A stretch of 64,000 nucleotides of DNA from Paralvinella palmiformis (lineage: Eukaryota; Annelida; Polychaeta; Terebellida; Alvinellidae). This document shows positions 1 through 14,357 of this stretch, in pieces (the stretch's first letter is position 1; each line of letters starts with the position of its first letter). The stretch is from NCBI GenBank assembly GCA_025642065.1, contig JAODUP010000450.1:147501-211500 (forward strand), given 5' to 3'. Position numbers and translations under genes: made by a program. The notes beneath the pieces are model-generated. The model was given only the letters and a program-made list of their open reading frames with translations. It did no database searches and had not been told where the DNA came from.

Positions 1-278
1 AGTTTATTTTCTGTTTAAAGACCTCCATTAGTCAGCACATTCAGCAAATATCCTCTTTTGTAGTTAAAAGACCAGATAAATGATCCTTATATATTTATAA
101 TTATGTAGTAAATCCAAGGTTTATTTATTTATATAATATTTGGTATTTTTATATATGCACAAACAGAAATGTACACAGGACACCGAAAACTCTTTGATAT
201 CCACTAAATGTATTGTCTTCATAATTTAAGATGATTTTTATACTTTTCCTTACCCCCTTAATGTTTACTTTTTACCAG

Positions 279-409
279 GAGTTTGAGATGGACCCAGAGA
301 TCAAAAGACAGCTCCAAAAGAAGACCCAAGAAAATATTGAACTTGTTGAAAGAGAGATGGCATGGGAGGCTGAAAAGCACAAAATAGCTTTGGAAAAGCT
401 ACGAGCAAG
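279..409 (+). CDS. CFAP44: CFAP44 exon 1 in window
   Basis: Pyrimidine-rich acceptor ending ..TTTTTACCAG at 278, donor GTAACA at 410. It encodes a charged helix starting [19 protein letters not shown] and ends in phase 2 (AG), completed to Arg by the A at 801. Upstream, bases 1-278 look intronic and show no coding signal. Confidence 0.85.
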
Positions 410-3400
410 GTAACAAGGCTGACTATACATTGCGTTGGGGATTATGATATAACTCGATCACATCAGGATTTGAAATTATATTTTATAGTCAAATCTGAGC
501 ACAATGCTCTAAGGACTTGTTACTATAACGGTAGTGACTATAGATGACATACTTTTTCAATCACTCTTAGCAATTTAAATACTGTTGGTAACAAGCTACT
601 GGACATTGCAGTTGTTAGTTTGGTAAAAGAAAAGTGCCTAAACACAAAATGCTTGAATCCATGCATAAAAATAACATATTATATCCAGGGGTCTGGTGGT
701 TTCATCAGGAGCATTGTCTCCAAAGACAATACCAGTGCAACAACATTCTTGAAATGGTGAAGTGATTTTGCTGTCACTTTTTGTACTCTCTCTCTCTTAG
801 ATTTAAGGATGTTGTGGAGTGTGAACGTATTGTACTGAAGTGCTTCAAATCAGAACATGAAGTGTGCAGCTTCCGGGCAGCTAAGTTGTCTGATGAGTTT
901 TTTGAGGCAAAAGCATATATGGAACGTCGCAAGATGACAAATCTGAGTAAGGAAGAAGCCAGCAGACAGGCTACACAGGAAAGACTGGCAGGTTGGTTGA
1001 TCATTTGTACTCATATTGTTGTTATTTAGGTAGTAATTATAAGTTTCAGCCATTTGTAGCTAATACAGTATATGTGGGAATGGATTAACTCTATACTATT
1101 TTGCTATCTCTTAGTTCTATTTTATATTGTCTTACCTTGATTACACTACTACGATATTTTTTTTGTTAGTTTGGTACAAGATGCTTACATGTTTTTACTT
1201 TGCCTCCCTGGTTTTGACTTGCTGAATGTATCAACTTCCGATACCATATAACATAACATAGAGCACTCATTAGAGTTCCATATGCTTTAATCAATCAATG
1301 TTCAAATGTTCCATGACCATAACAAAACTAAGTATTTAAAAACAGATATAAACATAATAATTGTACTTTTACAGCCTTTTAAGTCTAACTATCTATGATG
1401 GTTGTCGTCTGACATTGTTCATGTCCGCATCCTAGAGGATTTCATGTTTGTAATAGCCACTTAATAGTACAATAATGTTTAGCTCCACTAAAACATGATT
1501 GACTGGGCTCCATGGATCATATATAATACCAATAGACTGTATGCTGCAGTCGTGGTAGTAACTGTGACATCCTGCGGCTTCAATCAGTCCTTCATATTGG
1601 TCCTCGGCCAGTGTGCTTTGTCGTGGGCACGTTGTCATAGGCAATGGAGTTGTCTAGCTGTGTGGAGGGGTCCGACTCGTGCCCGCTTGAGATCGGCAGG
1701 TATTATTCCCAGCAGGTTTGTGCAATGCCTTACTAGTCGGGGTTTGTAGGCTTGTGAGCCGGTAACAGTGAAGTTAAGGCCCTCTGAGTGGGGCATCAGG
1801 ATCCATGCATAGGACATGGGCTAACACTGATGATCTTTGCTTTGTGACCTTTCAAGAGAGGGGTTCTTCATTTCACATTTTGTACAGTGCCTGGTTGCTG
1901 ATAAGGCTTTTTGGCCAGCAGTGACTTGTGATGGTACGGAGGTGTCTGCGGTGGATTGCATCCAGCTTGTTAAGCAGGACTATCAGTACTGCCCAGCTGT
2001 TGCAGTTGTAGAGCATGATTGATATGCAGTACACTTTGTGGAGACAGAGTCTTTTCTTCAGTGGGATCTTGGTTTGCCGACTTTCTGTAATGAATGGAAT
2101 GTTAAGTTGCCTTGTATGCACCAGGCTGTGATGTATGTAGTGCTGCACAGTAAGGAGCCTAGGGTCTTATTCTTGCACCAGCTCTCATTGCCATAGAGAG
2201 CATTGACGTGCGTATCTACCACTGTGGCTTCTGCAAGGTACATATGACTCTCATTCATGAACAGATTGTGGACTTACAGTTTCTATGGTGCTACAGACTG
2301 GAGATCGTCCAGTGGTTTCTTTTCTTCGTCCAGGAAGTCAACATCGTCTGTGTATTCCATTTCTAGTGGCAGACCTAGGCTGGAGACTGGTGGGTTGGAC
2401 CTGTTGGAGTTTTCTAGAATGGATGATAATACAGCAGCGAGTGAAAAGGACTGGTGAGAGGATGTCGCACTGAGGGATCCTATCAAAGTCTCAAATGAGT
2501 CGGACAGCTCGTTTTTCATGTAGACCCTTAGCTTCATCCCTGATAATAGTGCTTAGTTCATCATCGTTGCAGCCTGCTTGTAGTAGGATATCTAGGATGC
2601 ATTTCCACTTGATGGTATCGAAGGCTCACGACATATCCAATGCCCATCTTGAGGAAGTCCCATTTCCTTCTCATCACCACTGAGATGAGCATACGTTGTG
2701 CCCATATAATGTCTGCGAAGCTCATGCCTCTTTTGGTAGGGTCCAGTGAAGCAGTCGGTCTTGTCTCTGATGCAGTGTAGAGTGATGATGGGCAGAATTT
2801 TTCCTATGCTATTCAGCAGGACTATCAGCTGGTGGTTGACTGGTGGACCAGGGGATTTTGTTGGCTTGAACAGCGTGATAAGTGTTCCTTCTTCTGGTGT
2901 ATCTGTGGGGACGTGGTGTTCAAACAATGAGCTGATGATTTTGGCCAGTGGGCAGGAGACAAATAATTTGTTGAGTGCTTGAAGGACTCACTGTTGATGC
3001 TGTATGGACCTGTGGCACAGCCATTTTGGAGTGCAGTAATGGCAGTCTTAACTTCTTCCTCTGTTATAGGGGTCTGGAGGGGGGTGCCCTCAAATGGCTG
3101 CAGCAGTTCGTCCCATTGGTCAGTAAACTGCTGCTGGAACTAGTGTTTGATGGCTCTTGCTTTGCCTTTGTCAATTCCCATGAGGTTCCTATCACTGTCT
3201 TGGACAACGATGGGCGGGGCGGGTTTCCTTGGGCGGGGCTGCTTTGTTGCACAGAATATCTTATGACAGTCATCAGTTGAGGTGATGTGATTTGCCTCTT
3301 CCAATGCAACTTCCTTCAACATTTTGGATATGAGACACAAGATGCTGTTGCACTCTTTCTGAAGGGTTGTGTTGGTAGACCTTAAGCCTCAGTACCTTTT

Positions 3401-6400
3401 GTTGTTCTGACAGCTTGGTGACTGTTGGATCTGCTGTATGTTCTTTGCTATTCCCTCTTTTGAGTTCTCCGACCATCTTGGCTGCTGAAGTCTTCATATA
3501 ATCCAGCAACTCAGTAAGTGCTTCATTTGGGTCCTGACTCAGGTGGTATTTGGTCAATGTGTTATGCAGTTGTTCCTGAAAGGACTGTTGTACTGAAGGG
3601 TATTTACAGAGCTTGTCAATGTCAGTCCCTGTGCTTGGCATGGACTGTATTATATGCAGACTGCACAGTAGAATGGTTGTCTTCACATGATCAGTTTGCG
3701 TGCATTAGTGATGGAGGGGAGGGCATGATATGACTTTCTGCTTGGTCATTTCATCTCACTTCATCCTTTTTAGAATGTGTAACCACAACCTAACATAATT
3801 TAGAACATTAGTCAATATTTTGTTGTACTTCAAATTGATGACATAATACAATTATTTTAATCCAAATAGAATGATGAATTGATGCCATATGGCTAACTCT
3901 ACTGGTCCCATGATGCCTAACTAAAGACCACTTCAATTTACTCATAATTGCTGGAAATCTGATCAATGATATAAATCTATATTGGTCATTAAATAGACTT
4001 TATCCATGTGTCAGATTCTGGATCATGGTTTGTGATTCACATTGTAATCAACTTCAATTTCTCTTTCTAATGGAATAAGATTTTCATTTTGACATCTTGG
4101 TTGAGATGATGATGGAAGATTAGATGTTTTTAGATCGAAATATTTTCTGTGCATGTAGTTAATAAAACAATAGCTGTGAATTGTGATACGTATGAATAAT
4201 TGAAATTATTTTATAAATGGAGCCACTTGCCATGGATGATGGCGATCATGTTATCAATTTACACATGAACAGATGAAATCAACATATTTAAACATGTATT
4301 TGTTTTAATATGCAATCATACTCCAATGAAATGTTCACCTCTGTAGATTACATTAATTACCTGACAAACTAGTAATTGGTGACTATTTTTTATTTATTTT
4401 GAAGTCTGATAAATACAAAGATTTCATTTCTTCATGAATCATGAAGGGCGTAATGATCAAAGGCACATTTCACTGGAATTTCTGAAGAAGATAGCATAAA
4501 ATTTTATATCTTCAGTCCAAATAATTTTGGCCCCGGGCACCCCTGCAATATGTACACTTTTGATGTATATTGGACCAAACTATACTAGAGCCAAACTGTA
4601 AAAATTATACATTTGCAGAAATTTATTAAATTTGGGAAGGGAAAAATAATGTATATTATTATAATACTAATGTAATGGAGGGAAATTATTAGAATATATA
4701 ACATCAAATTGAACAAGTTTAATGTTTGCAAATACAAGGATTTTATTTTAATGTATTCTGTTAAACAATTGAAACCAGAAATACACATCAGCGAATTACC
4801 AGTACACGTATAATGTCTACCCTTTGATTTGAAAAGAAACCCTGATCATATCCCTTTTTAAATGCTTAGATATATATCAGTGATCAATTGATATTCAGTC
4901 TTAATTATTGGGAGATTTTCTGTCTGATAATTTAGGTAATTTAAATTCTAAATGAATTTCCATGCATCTGATTCCACGCGGGATGTTTATTAAGATTGAA
5001 GCATGCTATCCTTTTAGATAACCAATTTTAGACAGTTATCTTTGAGACAACTCATTTTTAAGCAGGTAATGATTATCTGTAATTACCTTCTAGGCCAGCG
5101 ACAAGGATCAGACTTACAGGGTGCAGGAGAGGGAGCAAAAGATGCTGCTGATACAAAGAAGGTTACAATGCTTAAAGGTAGCATGGGAGAAAGAATCAAC
5201 AAAGCTCTGGCTAAGGTTGAAGAGAAGAAAAGAAAGCGTGCTGCGAGACAGGCACAAGTGAGTCAAATGATGTTACCTGGAGATTAATTTTGATGTACTA
5301 ATCTTGTAATAAGAACTGTCAGATGTGTGTGTTTTGAGATAAGATGATTATTAATATACAGTAGTTTCCTAATCTGAAAGCATTTAAAAAATATTTATAG
5401 ATTAGTAGTTGTATTGTTGAATATGAATTAATGTTTGCAAAAAATAATGTCACTTAATCATATATAGTGCCAGAAAAGGTAACAATATTCAGCTTGAGCT
5501 TATCAACTAAGACATGGTTGAATTGATGAATATATTCCATAATAAATGAAAGTATATAAGTAATTACTCTTGTACTTGAACCGTGCTGTGTACATTGATA
5601 GAATTACACAAATATTTTGGTTTAGGGTTAAGGTTATGTTTAGGATTAGGGCTAGGCAGTTCCAGAGCTTTAGTACATTCATAAGGTGTCCGGTAGCCAG
5701 CAGTGTGTTGTATTCTCCTGGATAGTCTGGAAGGTGTGCATGCGCAGTTGAGGTACCAGAGCTATAGCTACTTTGGTGTATGTCTGGATCCAGGCCAATT
5801 AAACACAGTCTTTAAAGTACTTTCAAGTGGATTCCAATAATGGATCTATACAGTAAATTTTTGTGACTAAAACTTGATTTCACCAGATTTCACTGTCAGT
5901 TATTCAATTTGTTATATAACTTCTGGACATCTTAGTAAGGAGGAGACTAATATGAGCAATTAATTACAAACATAGGATGTCAGATATTGATAAAGAACAA
6001 TGTGAAAATACTGTTCGTCACCGTAGTATAGGAAAATTGTACATGCATCGGGTGTTTGTATTTACACATAATTTTAGATCCTGGTTATATGAGAACAAAC
6101 TACAGTCAGATACTTTAAACTGATGAGCCGTGCTGATGGATTTCCAAGGCTGATCCTAGTGTTTATCATGCAGAAGTTTAGCATCTGCACTTCTTTCGCA
6201 TTAATGATGTATTGTATTTACCTGTATAAATGTCCACATACTAACACAATGGATTTGAAAACTTTTCTCAAAAACATATTTTTAGTGGAAGCTGAATTTC
6301 CCATTTTATTGATCTTATAAAAGAAATGGTATTATTATAAAAATGTATGCCAAGACAGTTAGATAGGGCATAAAACAAGTTATATGTATATGTATGTTTA

Positions 6401-9400
6401 TGATGTCATAGCATAGGAAAATACTATTGTTATTAATCAGGATTCATGACAGGTGGCACCACATTTCTATGGACCGATCACATAATTGTGGGGATGTTGA
6501 TTTTCATGTCAGTAATTAATATTTCAGTGGAAGGAGCTGCTGAGTACAAAGCCACCCGACGAATTTGAGGATCCAGCTGATTTGGCAGCCATTAAGGAGG
6601 CTAAAGAGAACATGGGAGATTATAAGCTGAAGTCAGCATCTGATTACGTAGTTCCGGATCATCTGAGAATGAATGCCGAGAAGGCCAGAGCTAGACTGAT
6701 TATAATTAAAGAACTGGTCAGTGATATGCACCAACTACTTTATCATTTATGAAATGTGCAAATTCTTATTGTAAACAATGTCGGTGCAAATGATGAGCTG
6801 ATAATGATAATTCCTCAACCTCAGGTCTCCAATCTTTCTCGCTAACATGTTCGTATCCTGCTCATTGTTGTATCCATCAATATTTACATGTAATTTCAAC
6901 ATATACTTTAATTTGGGGCCGATGGAAAGACAGCTCACACTACATTGATCCCTCAAATTTCACACATAATTATGCTTGATATAATATATAATTAAGTTAT
7001 TGTATGTACCACTTGTGGAATTTGGAACAAAAAAATACATCTTTCGATTTATGTGGTTGTGGTAGCCTAGTGTGTATAATTGGTAAACACTTCTGTGTAG
7101 GTTCAGTGTTCAAATCCAGTTGCTACTGCATGTGTTCCATTCAGCCATAATGAGTAGTTGATAAAATAAATAAAAAACTGTTCAAAAGGTGTCCCCTGCT
7201 TCGAGTCAAGGAGATGCTTTGAAAACTTGAAGCATCTCATGGTCATTGATGAATGATCATCATACAGGATCATATGATAGCTAACTGAGTCCGTAATTGT
7301 TATAAATTCTATTTTCATTTCTGGGCCCACACTGAAAGTATAGATCAAAGTTCAAGGCCGAAGAAACCAAATAAGCTTAAATTCCATAATGCAAAGTATT
7401 TATTGTTCATTATTAGTGATAAAAATAAACCTCATTTCCTTTGCTGTGTTTATAATGCTTCTATACTTCCTATAATAATATGCAGTAACCATCTTCTTGG
7501 AAATGCAATAGTTTATTACTTCTGCAAATACAGTACTTTTATCATCTTCAATCAATTGACTTGTTAATTTTCTAAATCATATTTTAAACTCATTTACCTG
7601 AAGTACTCTTGCGCAATTGTCTCATTAAATACCATCCTTCCATCTTGAATGTTATTATTTGCTCGTACTAACTACTCATTTACCCTGAAGGAACCACTAA
7701 ATATTACACCTCAGAAATCAAGTGGAATGTTTTCTTCCAGATTCACAAACAACGATATGACTTCAACCAGAAACTGTTAGCTCTTCGTGAGAAGAAGATC
7801 CAAATTATAGATGAGGTACGTCATCTGGTGCACCATCTGGAGCAGGTACAGCTCCGAATGGGCGAGGAGCACTCAAAGCCTCTCCCCAAAATACCCAAGT
7901 TACATCCAGAGGAAATGCCAGAAAAGTATGTATGATGATTGCAAGTTCTGAAGAAAGAATTATTAACTACCATATATACTCATATATAAGTCACACTTGC
8001 ATATAAGGCACACCTGATTTTAGGACCAACAAACTCCCCTGGAGTCGAACCCGCGTATAAGATGCACTAAAATCACCAACATTGATTAAAAACCAGAAAA
8101 TTCATCATCAATCTCTTCACTGAACATCTTTTGTATCTGTTCATGTATCATCATGTCATCATACATGTCGCCTTCTTCGTTGGAGTCAGTGTCAGATTTG
8201 TCATACTGTTCAGCCCACAATACATCATCTTCCATATAATCTAAATAATTGCTGATTGAGCACTTCTTGAATGATTTGGTAGGGGCTTAATGATGATAGA
8301 GTCGATTTAATCCCAGGCCATTTTCACCCACTGTGTGACCATAGGTAACAACGGCTGCTTCAGGTTGTCTGCTGCTGTGCGTTCATTTCCGTAATGCTGT
8401 TTGAAGTCATTTATTAGTAGTTCCCATGTGCCAGCTTTGGAAGTAATTAACACATTGTTTGCTGTAATCATTTTCTCTTTGATGTGGCTTTTATGATCAT
8501 ACTTTGTGTTGCCTCATTTACCGTTCCAATCAATTACCCATGCCTACATATCTTGATAGAAACGTCAAGTAAAGCTTTGTTATCACATCACTAATTATAG
8601 CATCGGATTAAATAATCATGGCAGTTATCACGATTAAGTTTGGATTAGAAAGACACACAGAGAAAACACACCTAATAAATTTGTTTATTGTTCATATATT
8701 CATTATTAATGTTGAAAAACAATATTATTGTATATTCCCCTAAATTATGCCAAATATTACCTTCCCTTTTAATATGACCCACGTATAAGACGCACTAGAT
8801 TTTGGCATTGATTTCGGAGTATAAAAAGTGTAACTTATACACGAGTATATATGGTAGGCATTGGTATATGTCATATTTGCTAATATTAATAATATAAACC
8901 ATTCTTAGCCTGAAGCAGATTCTAGGTAAGAGTGACATTGATATATTGTATACCAATAGGGATATTAGGATGTTAAATGCATGCCATGTTTCAGTGTTAT
9001 AGTATAGATCCTTGTAAACATTCTAATTTTTATTTTTATTTCTTGAATTTGCTTTGTATAATGTGACCACCATAGTTTAAATGCAAGGCCCATCTAGACA
9101 TTTTAGTGTGATATGTCAACAAATTGCCTGTTAATGGTAATATTTCATGACATATAAACCCCAGACATGGTGTATGAGTGCTCTAACTGCTGATTGATAT
9201 TAACTACATCATCAAAACGTTAAGTACATGAAAAGTACAAATATACGATGCCGAATAAGAGAAAATACGAACAAAACTATGTTGTGTGTTAGTTATAACA
9301 TTTATGCATGAGTAATTATTTGAATATGTTGCATCAACATTACTCTTGCCTATATTTTGCTCATTGTGCTCCATTCACTGCCATGTTAACTATAAGCCTA

Positions 9401-12400
9401 CCATGTTTCTAGTCCTAGATTTCTGGGTCGTGAAAGATGCAGGAATGGTGTTTGTCCATCCATAACTAGTTTTTGCTGGAATGATGGTAAAAACTGCCAA
9501 AACTATCCATTAAGCCCCAATAAATTGCATCAATAATCGATATTTTACATATAACTTTTGACGGAAAAACAAAGCATTGCAACCTGCAGCAGGGATGACA
9601 TTTTGATGACTCAAGAAATCTACAAATTAACATTCTAGAGAAATATGCACTGATAACTCACTATCATAGATAGATGAATTGAGATTGTAATGATATTGGA
9701 AACTGTTATATAAATGTTTCTTAAAAGAAGCTCATGGAATCATCCCTATTGTGTCTTGCGGTTAAATAGGAATATTAATCGAGAAGCCACTGAATTTACT
9801 CAAACTTAGGATACGTTATTAGCAGCCATTGTTATTGTTCTGTACCAGGTCAATGAGAGAAATGACAAGGCCTCAGATTTGAGTGATGTGTTAATGACGG
9901 CTATTGACTAATGGTTTATGAACAAACCTAATGAGAAAAATTGTTGAATTTTATTGAAAAAGAATCACTGAAAATGAGAACCTAGGTTTTGCTAGGATGG
10001 TTTTTACCAGCTTTAACCGGTAGTTTTTCCAGGTGTGGCTCTAGCTTTCAAATCCTGGCAAGATTTATTAGATAAAGTCTTTCAAAAGCTGTTTGAACCT
10101 AATTTCTTATACATCAGTTGTATTATAATATTAATTATTTCTGTACTTACCAGACAATATGAGTATACAAGAGAGATTCTGCTCAAGTTCAAGGAAGAGA
10201 TGGCTGCTAAAAAAGAGAAAGCAGCCAAAGGTGTTCAACCGGCGGATGGCGGATTTGGTGGATTTGGTACAGCAGGAGTAGCTGCTGAGAACAGGGTGAG
10301 GCAACATGTAAATTAGCTCACAGAGCTGCAGCTTTATGTACAACTGTTGATATTTCTGGCCAGGGTGAAATGGGTCTTTTTAAACTTGATTATATATGGA
10401 AATAAAATTGGTAATATATTTAATTAGAATTTCATATCTGCTGGAAGTGTGAAATGCCAAAGTGTTCTATACTGCATGTTTCTGCATATTATGCCAGAAT
10501 TATTGCTGTTCAATAACTCACACAGTGGTGAACTAGGCTACAGCAGAATTCATATTGAAATTTATCAACTCTCCTTTGATATTTCACATCCCAACCAGTT
10601 GTCTCTGAGCTCTATTTTCACATGAAGGATATTTGTTCCGATGAATTTTGAGTCAAAATTTGAAACCTGTTCTCAAAAGATGGTGCTGACACCTGGTTAC
10701 TATGGTCGATACAAGAACAGTTTAGTAAAATTTGATGTCCTTAGATATGTTTTAATTAGATTATAATGAATTTATTAGTCTATAAACCTTTATACAAAAC
10801 AGTGCATTTATTTTAATGTTTTTAGACTAGACTATGACTAATACCTATTAAACACATTCCAATTATGATCATTAACACTTTGTAATATGGCTTTGTTTTA
10901 TTATATTTAAAACACATACTGAAGCTATTTACATTTTACCGGATAAACATTTTATAAGTGAGTAATCTGTGTGATACAAACATAAACTAGCACTACAATA
11001 TCTGCACAGATTGCAAATAATTTCCAGGACTCCAAGATGCCATGTACTGTATTCCAGAAACAGTTTTATAATTGATTCCACTACATGTATATTATATGTA
11101 ATCAAATACCATATCAATCGATTGGAGTACTCTTTGCAACTTCTCTACACACATGGAATGTGCAAAACAAAGCATTACACTGAATATATATTGTTTTGTA
11201 ATCCCTTTCTTTTAAATCCTTGTTGTGAAGACCATCTATAAATAAGGTCTAAGTATATACATATTAACTAACTCCTTCCAATGTTTACCTTTTTACCAAA
11301 AGGTTTGAAAGCTGTATATCCTTAAACATTTTTATAGTAAAATAAATCATAACACTACTTTAGTTGATGATGTAAAATAAATAAATGCATACCATAATAT
11401 GGAATCATACTTTAACATCTGTTAAAAACAATAAATTATTTTCTGTATACAATTTGTCTCCATTGTAATACAGTTTCTGGGGTCTGTAGACATGAATTGC
11501 ATTTTAAGTGGATGCTGAATATATGCATTAGTGGTAGAGGGGGGTGAATTGATATGAATTTTAGCTGGGTCATCTTCTCGTGCATTTTCTCCATTTAATG
11601 AACCTAAAAATAACCAAAACATTGCATAATTTAGGAAATTTAGCCAATACTTTGTTGTATTTTCATGTAGATTAGACAGTAAAATAATTTTAATCTGATT
11701 AGAATGATGCATTATGGGAATACAGCAAATGCTGATGCCACCATTTGGTCTAACTAAATCCCGATTCACAATTATTCATGTGCCAGATCTCCCATCAGAG
11801 GCATAAACTATATTGGTTATTAAATGGATATTTATTCCCAAGTTAGATTCTATGATATGTTATAAACAGATGGAACCATTTAAATAAATATTTGTTTGTT
11901 ATAATATCCAATTATAAGCTCCAATTAAATATTCACTTCTCTAACCTTAAGACACTGGATAATTAATGATTGTTGGTAACGTTTTCTGTTATAATAAACA
12001 CAAAATGTTAAAAATTTGTTTGGATTTTCATGAATGGTTAAGAGCCTAAGATGTGTAAGTATTTTCCGATGACTCACTGTGAATATCGAAATAATCTGAA
12101 ACAAGCCCTCACTTTATAACCACTTCCACACAGCTAGACTGTGTGTGTGTGCATTTGCATGCATTATACCATATAATACAGTCTATATAGTTTGCTTCTT
12201 GATAATGATTAATTACTTGTTTAACTTCTCATGTTATTTCTCAGTTAGAGTGGTGCACCGCAAACTTGCGAGTTGTGGGTTCAAATCTGGCTCACACCTG
12301 TGTTTGTGGGATGTGTTTCCCTTAGGAAGGCTTAAAACAGCTCAACTCGGCTCAACTTTGATGTGATCTATCATGGATGGTATATTTCCTTGTTCTTATA

Positions 12401-14316
12401 GCTCTTGAGTGGTGCTCCTTCATCCGTTGGAACATATGGCTCAGCAGCAGCAATGACAAAGACTCCTATTGATATCATCATGAAAAAAGACGAAGAAAAG
12501 TTATCACGTTTGGAAAAGCAATTGTTGGAGGCACAGAAAATCAGGTACTATAAAGTTTTACTAAAAACCACAACCTTCGTTAGTTTTTTGGTTATTCGTC
12601 AGACAAATCATGATCTCAGCGCATTAAATCAGCTGATCAGAGCTCTCAGTGAATCATTATTTTGTACAGTTTTCAGCTAACTTGATCATTGCAATCTCAT
12701 CTTAAAATGTGTTTACTTGGCAGATTGTTTTACGAGAGGGATGACCTGTTTGAGAAGATAGATGATCTCCAGATGAACTTCGATGCCGAGTTGAGATGTC
12801 TTAGACATGACAAATTTAAGTTAGATGTGGAATTAAAGAATGCCGATCTCAGGTATGTCTTATTGCAGCTTTACTTTAAGTTTGATGTATTTGAACCTCT
12901 GGCACAGGTAAATATTTATAGTAGTTGAATAAAAGTGTTGAATAATCTGTTTTATTAGTCTCACCTGCTTATTAAGTTACAACATGCATGAGAATATGGT
13001 AGAACAACTCTAAATCCCAGACCATGATTAGATTATTAAGTATTTACCTATGATATATTATAGTATGATGCAGAACCAGTATAAGACTTAATAGCCTGCT
13101 GCCTAATTTTTCCCATAGTAATACCTTTTGGGCTTGCCTACAGCATAAGACTTGCCTACAGTATAACACTTGCCTACAGTATAAGATTTGCCTACAATAT
13201 AAGACTTGCCTACAGTATAAGACTGGCCTACAGTATAAGACTGGCCTACAGTATAAGACTGGCCTACAGTATAGGACTGGCCTACAGTATAGGACTGGCC
13301 TACAATATAAGACTGGCCTACAGTATAAGACTGGCCTACAGTATAGGACTGGCCTACAATATAAGACTGGCCTACAGTATAAGACTGGCCTACAGTATAA
13401 GACTGGCCTACAGTATAGGACTGGCCTACAGTATAGGACTGGCCTACAATATAGGACTGGCCTACAGTATAGGACTGGCCTACAATATAGGACTGGCCTA
13501 CAGTGTAAGACTGGCCTACAGTATAGGACTGGCCTACAGTATAAGACTGGCCTACAGTATAAGACTGGCCTGCAGTATAAGACTGGCCTACAGTATAGGA
13601 CTTGCGTACAGTATAAGACTTGCCTACAGTATAAGACTGGCCTATAGTATAGGACTTGCTTACAGTATAGGACTTGCCTACAGTATAAGACTGGCCTGCA
13701 GTATAAGACTGGCCTACAGTATAGGACTTGCCTACAGTATAGGACTTGCCTACAGTATAAGACTGGCCTACAGTATAGGACTGGCCTACATTATAAGACT
13801 GGCCTACAGTATAGGACTGGCCTACAATATAGGACTGGCCTACAGTATAGGACTGGCCTACATTATAAGACTGGCCTACAGTATAGGACTTGCCTACTGC
13901 ATTTACCCCAAAAATGTGCATAAAAGTGGCAATAAAATACTGACATGGAAGATGTATTTAAAATTTGCTTCCGTCTTTTGACCCTCCATTCCACACTAAG
14001 AGAGTCTAACATTGACAGACTGTTAACATGTCTTAAGAGACATTCCTTGTTTATGGTGATGTTTATGGGAGCTCTAGGTATATCACTAAAATAGGGAAAT
14101 ATAATCCAATGAGGCAACTAGCAAGATTATCTCTTCCCAGTATGTCATCTGTTCTAATTTCTGAATTTATTTATAGCTAAATATTATGAATTTCTGAATT
14201 TATTTAGAATTAATTATCATGGAAAAGTAATAAATTACGGACTGTCGGTGTCATCAAAGTAACCAGCCACAGTAATAATTATAATTCGTAGCTCTTTTGT
14301 TATTATATTAGTATTA

Positions 14317-14357
<41 letters not shown>

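Noticed and set aside
5625..5660. Telomere-like TTAGGG sequence
   Set aside because: Only a few degenerate units; not an array.
13103..13921. Minus-strand 272-codon VGQSYT-repeat protein
   Set aside because: Translation of an 18-bp satellite within a CFAP44 intron; no evidence of a gene beyond the open frame.
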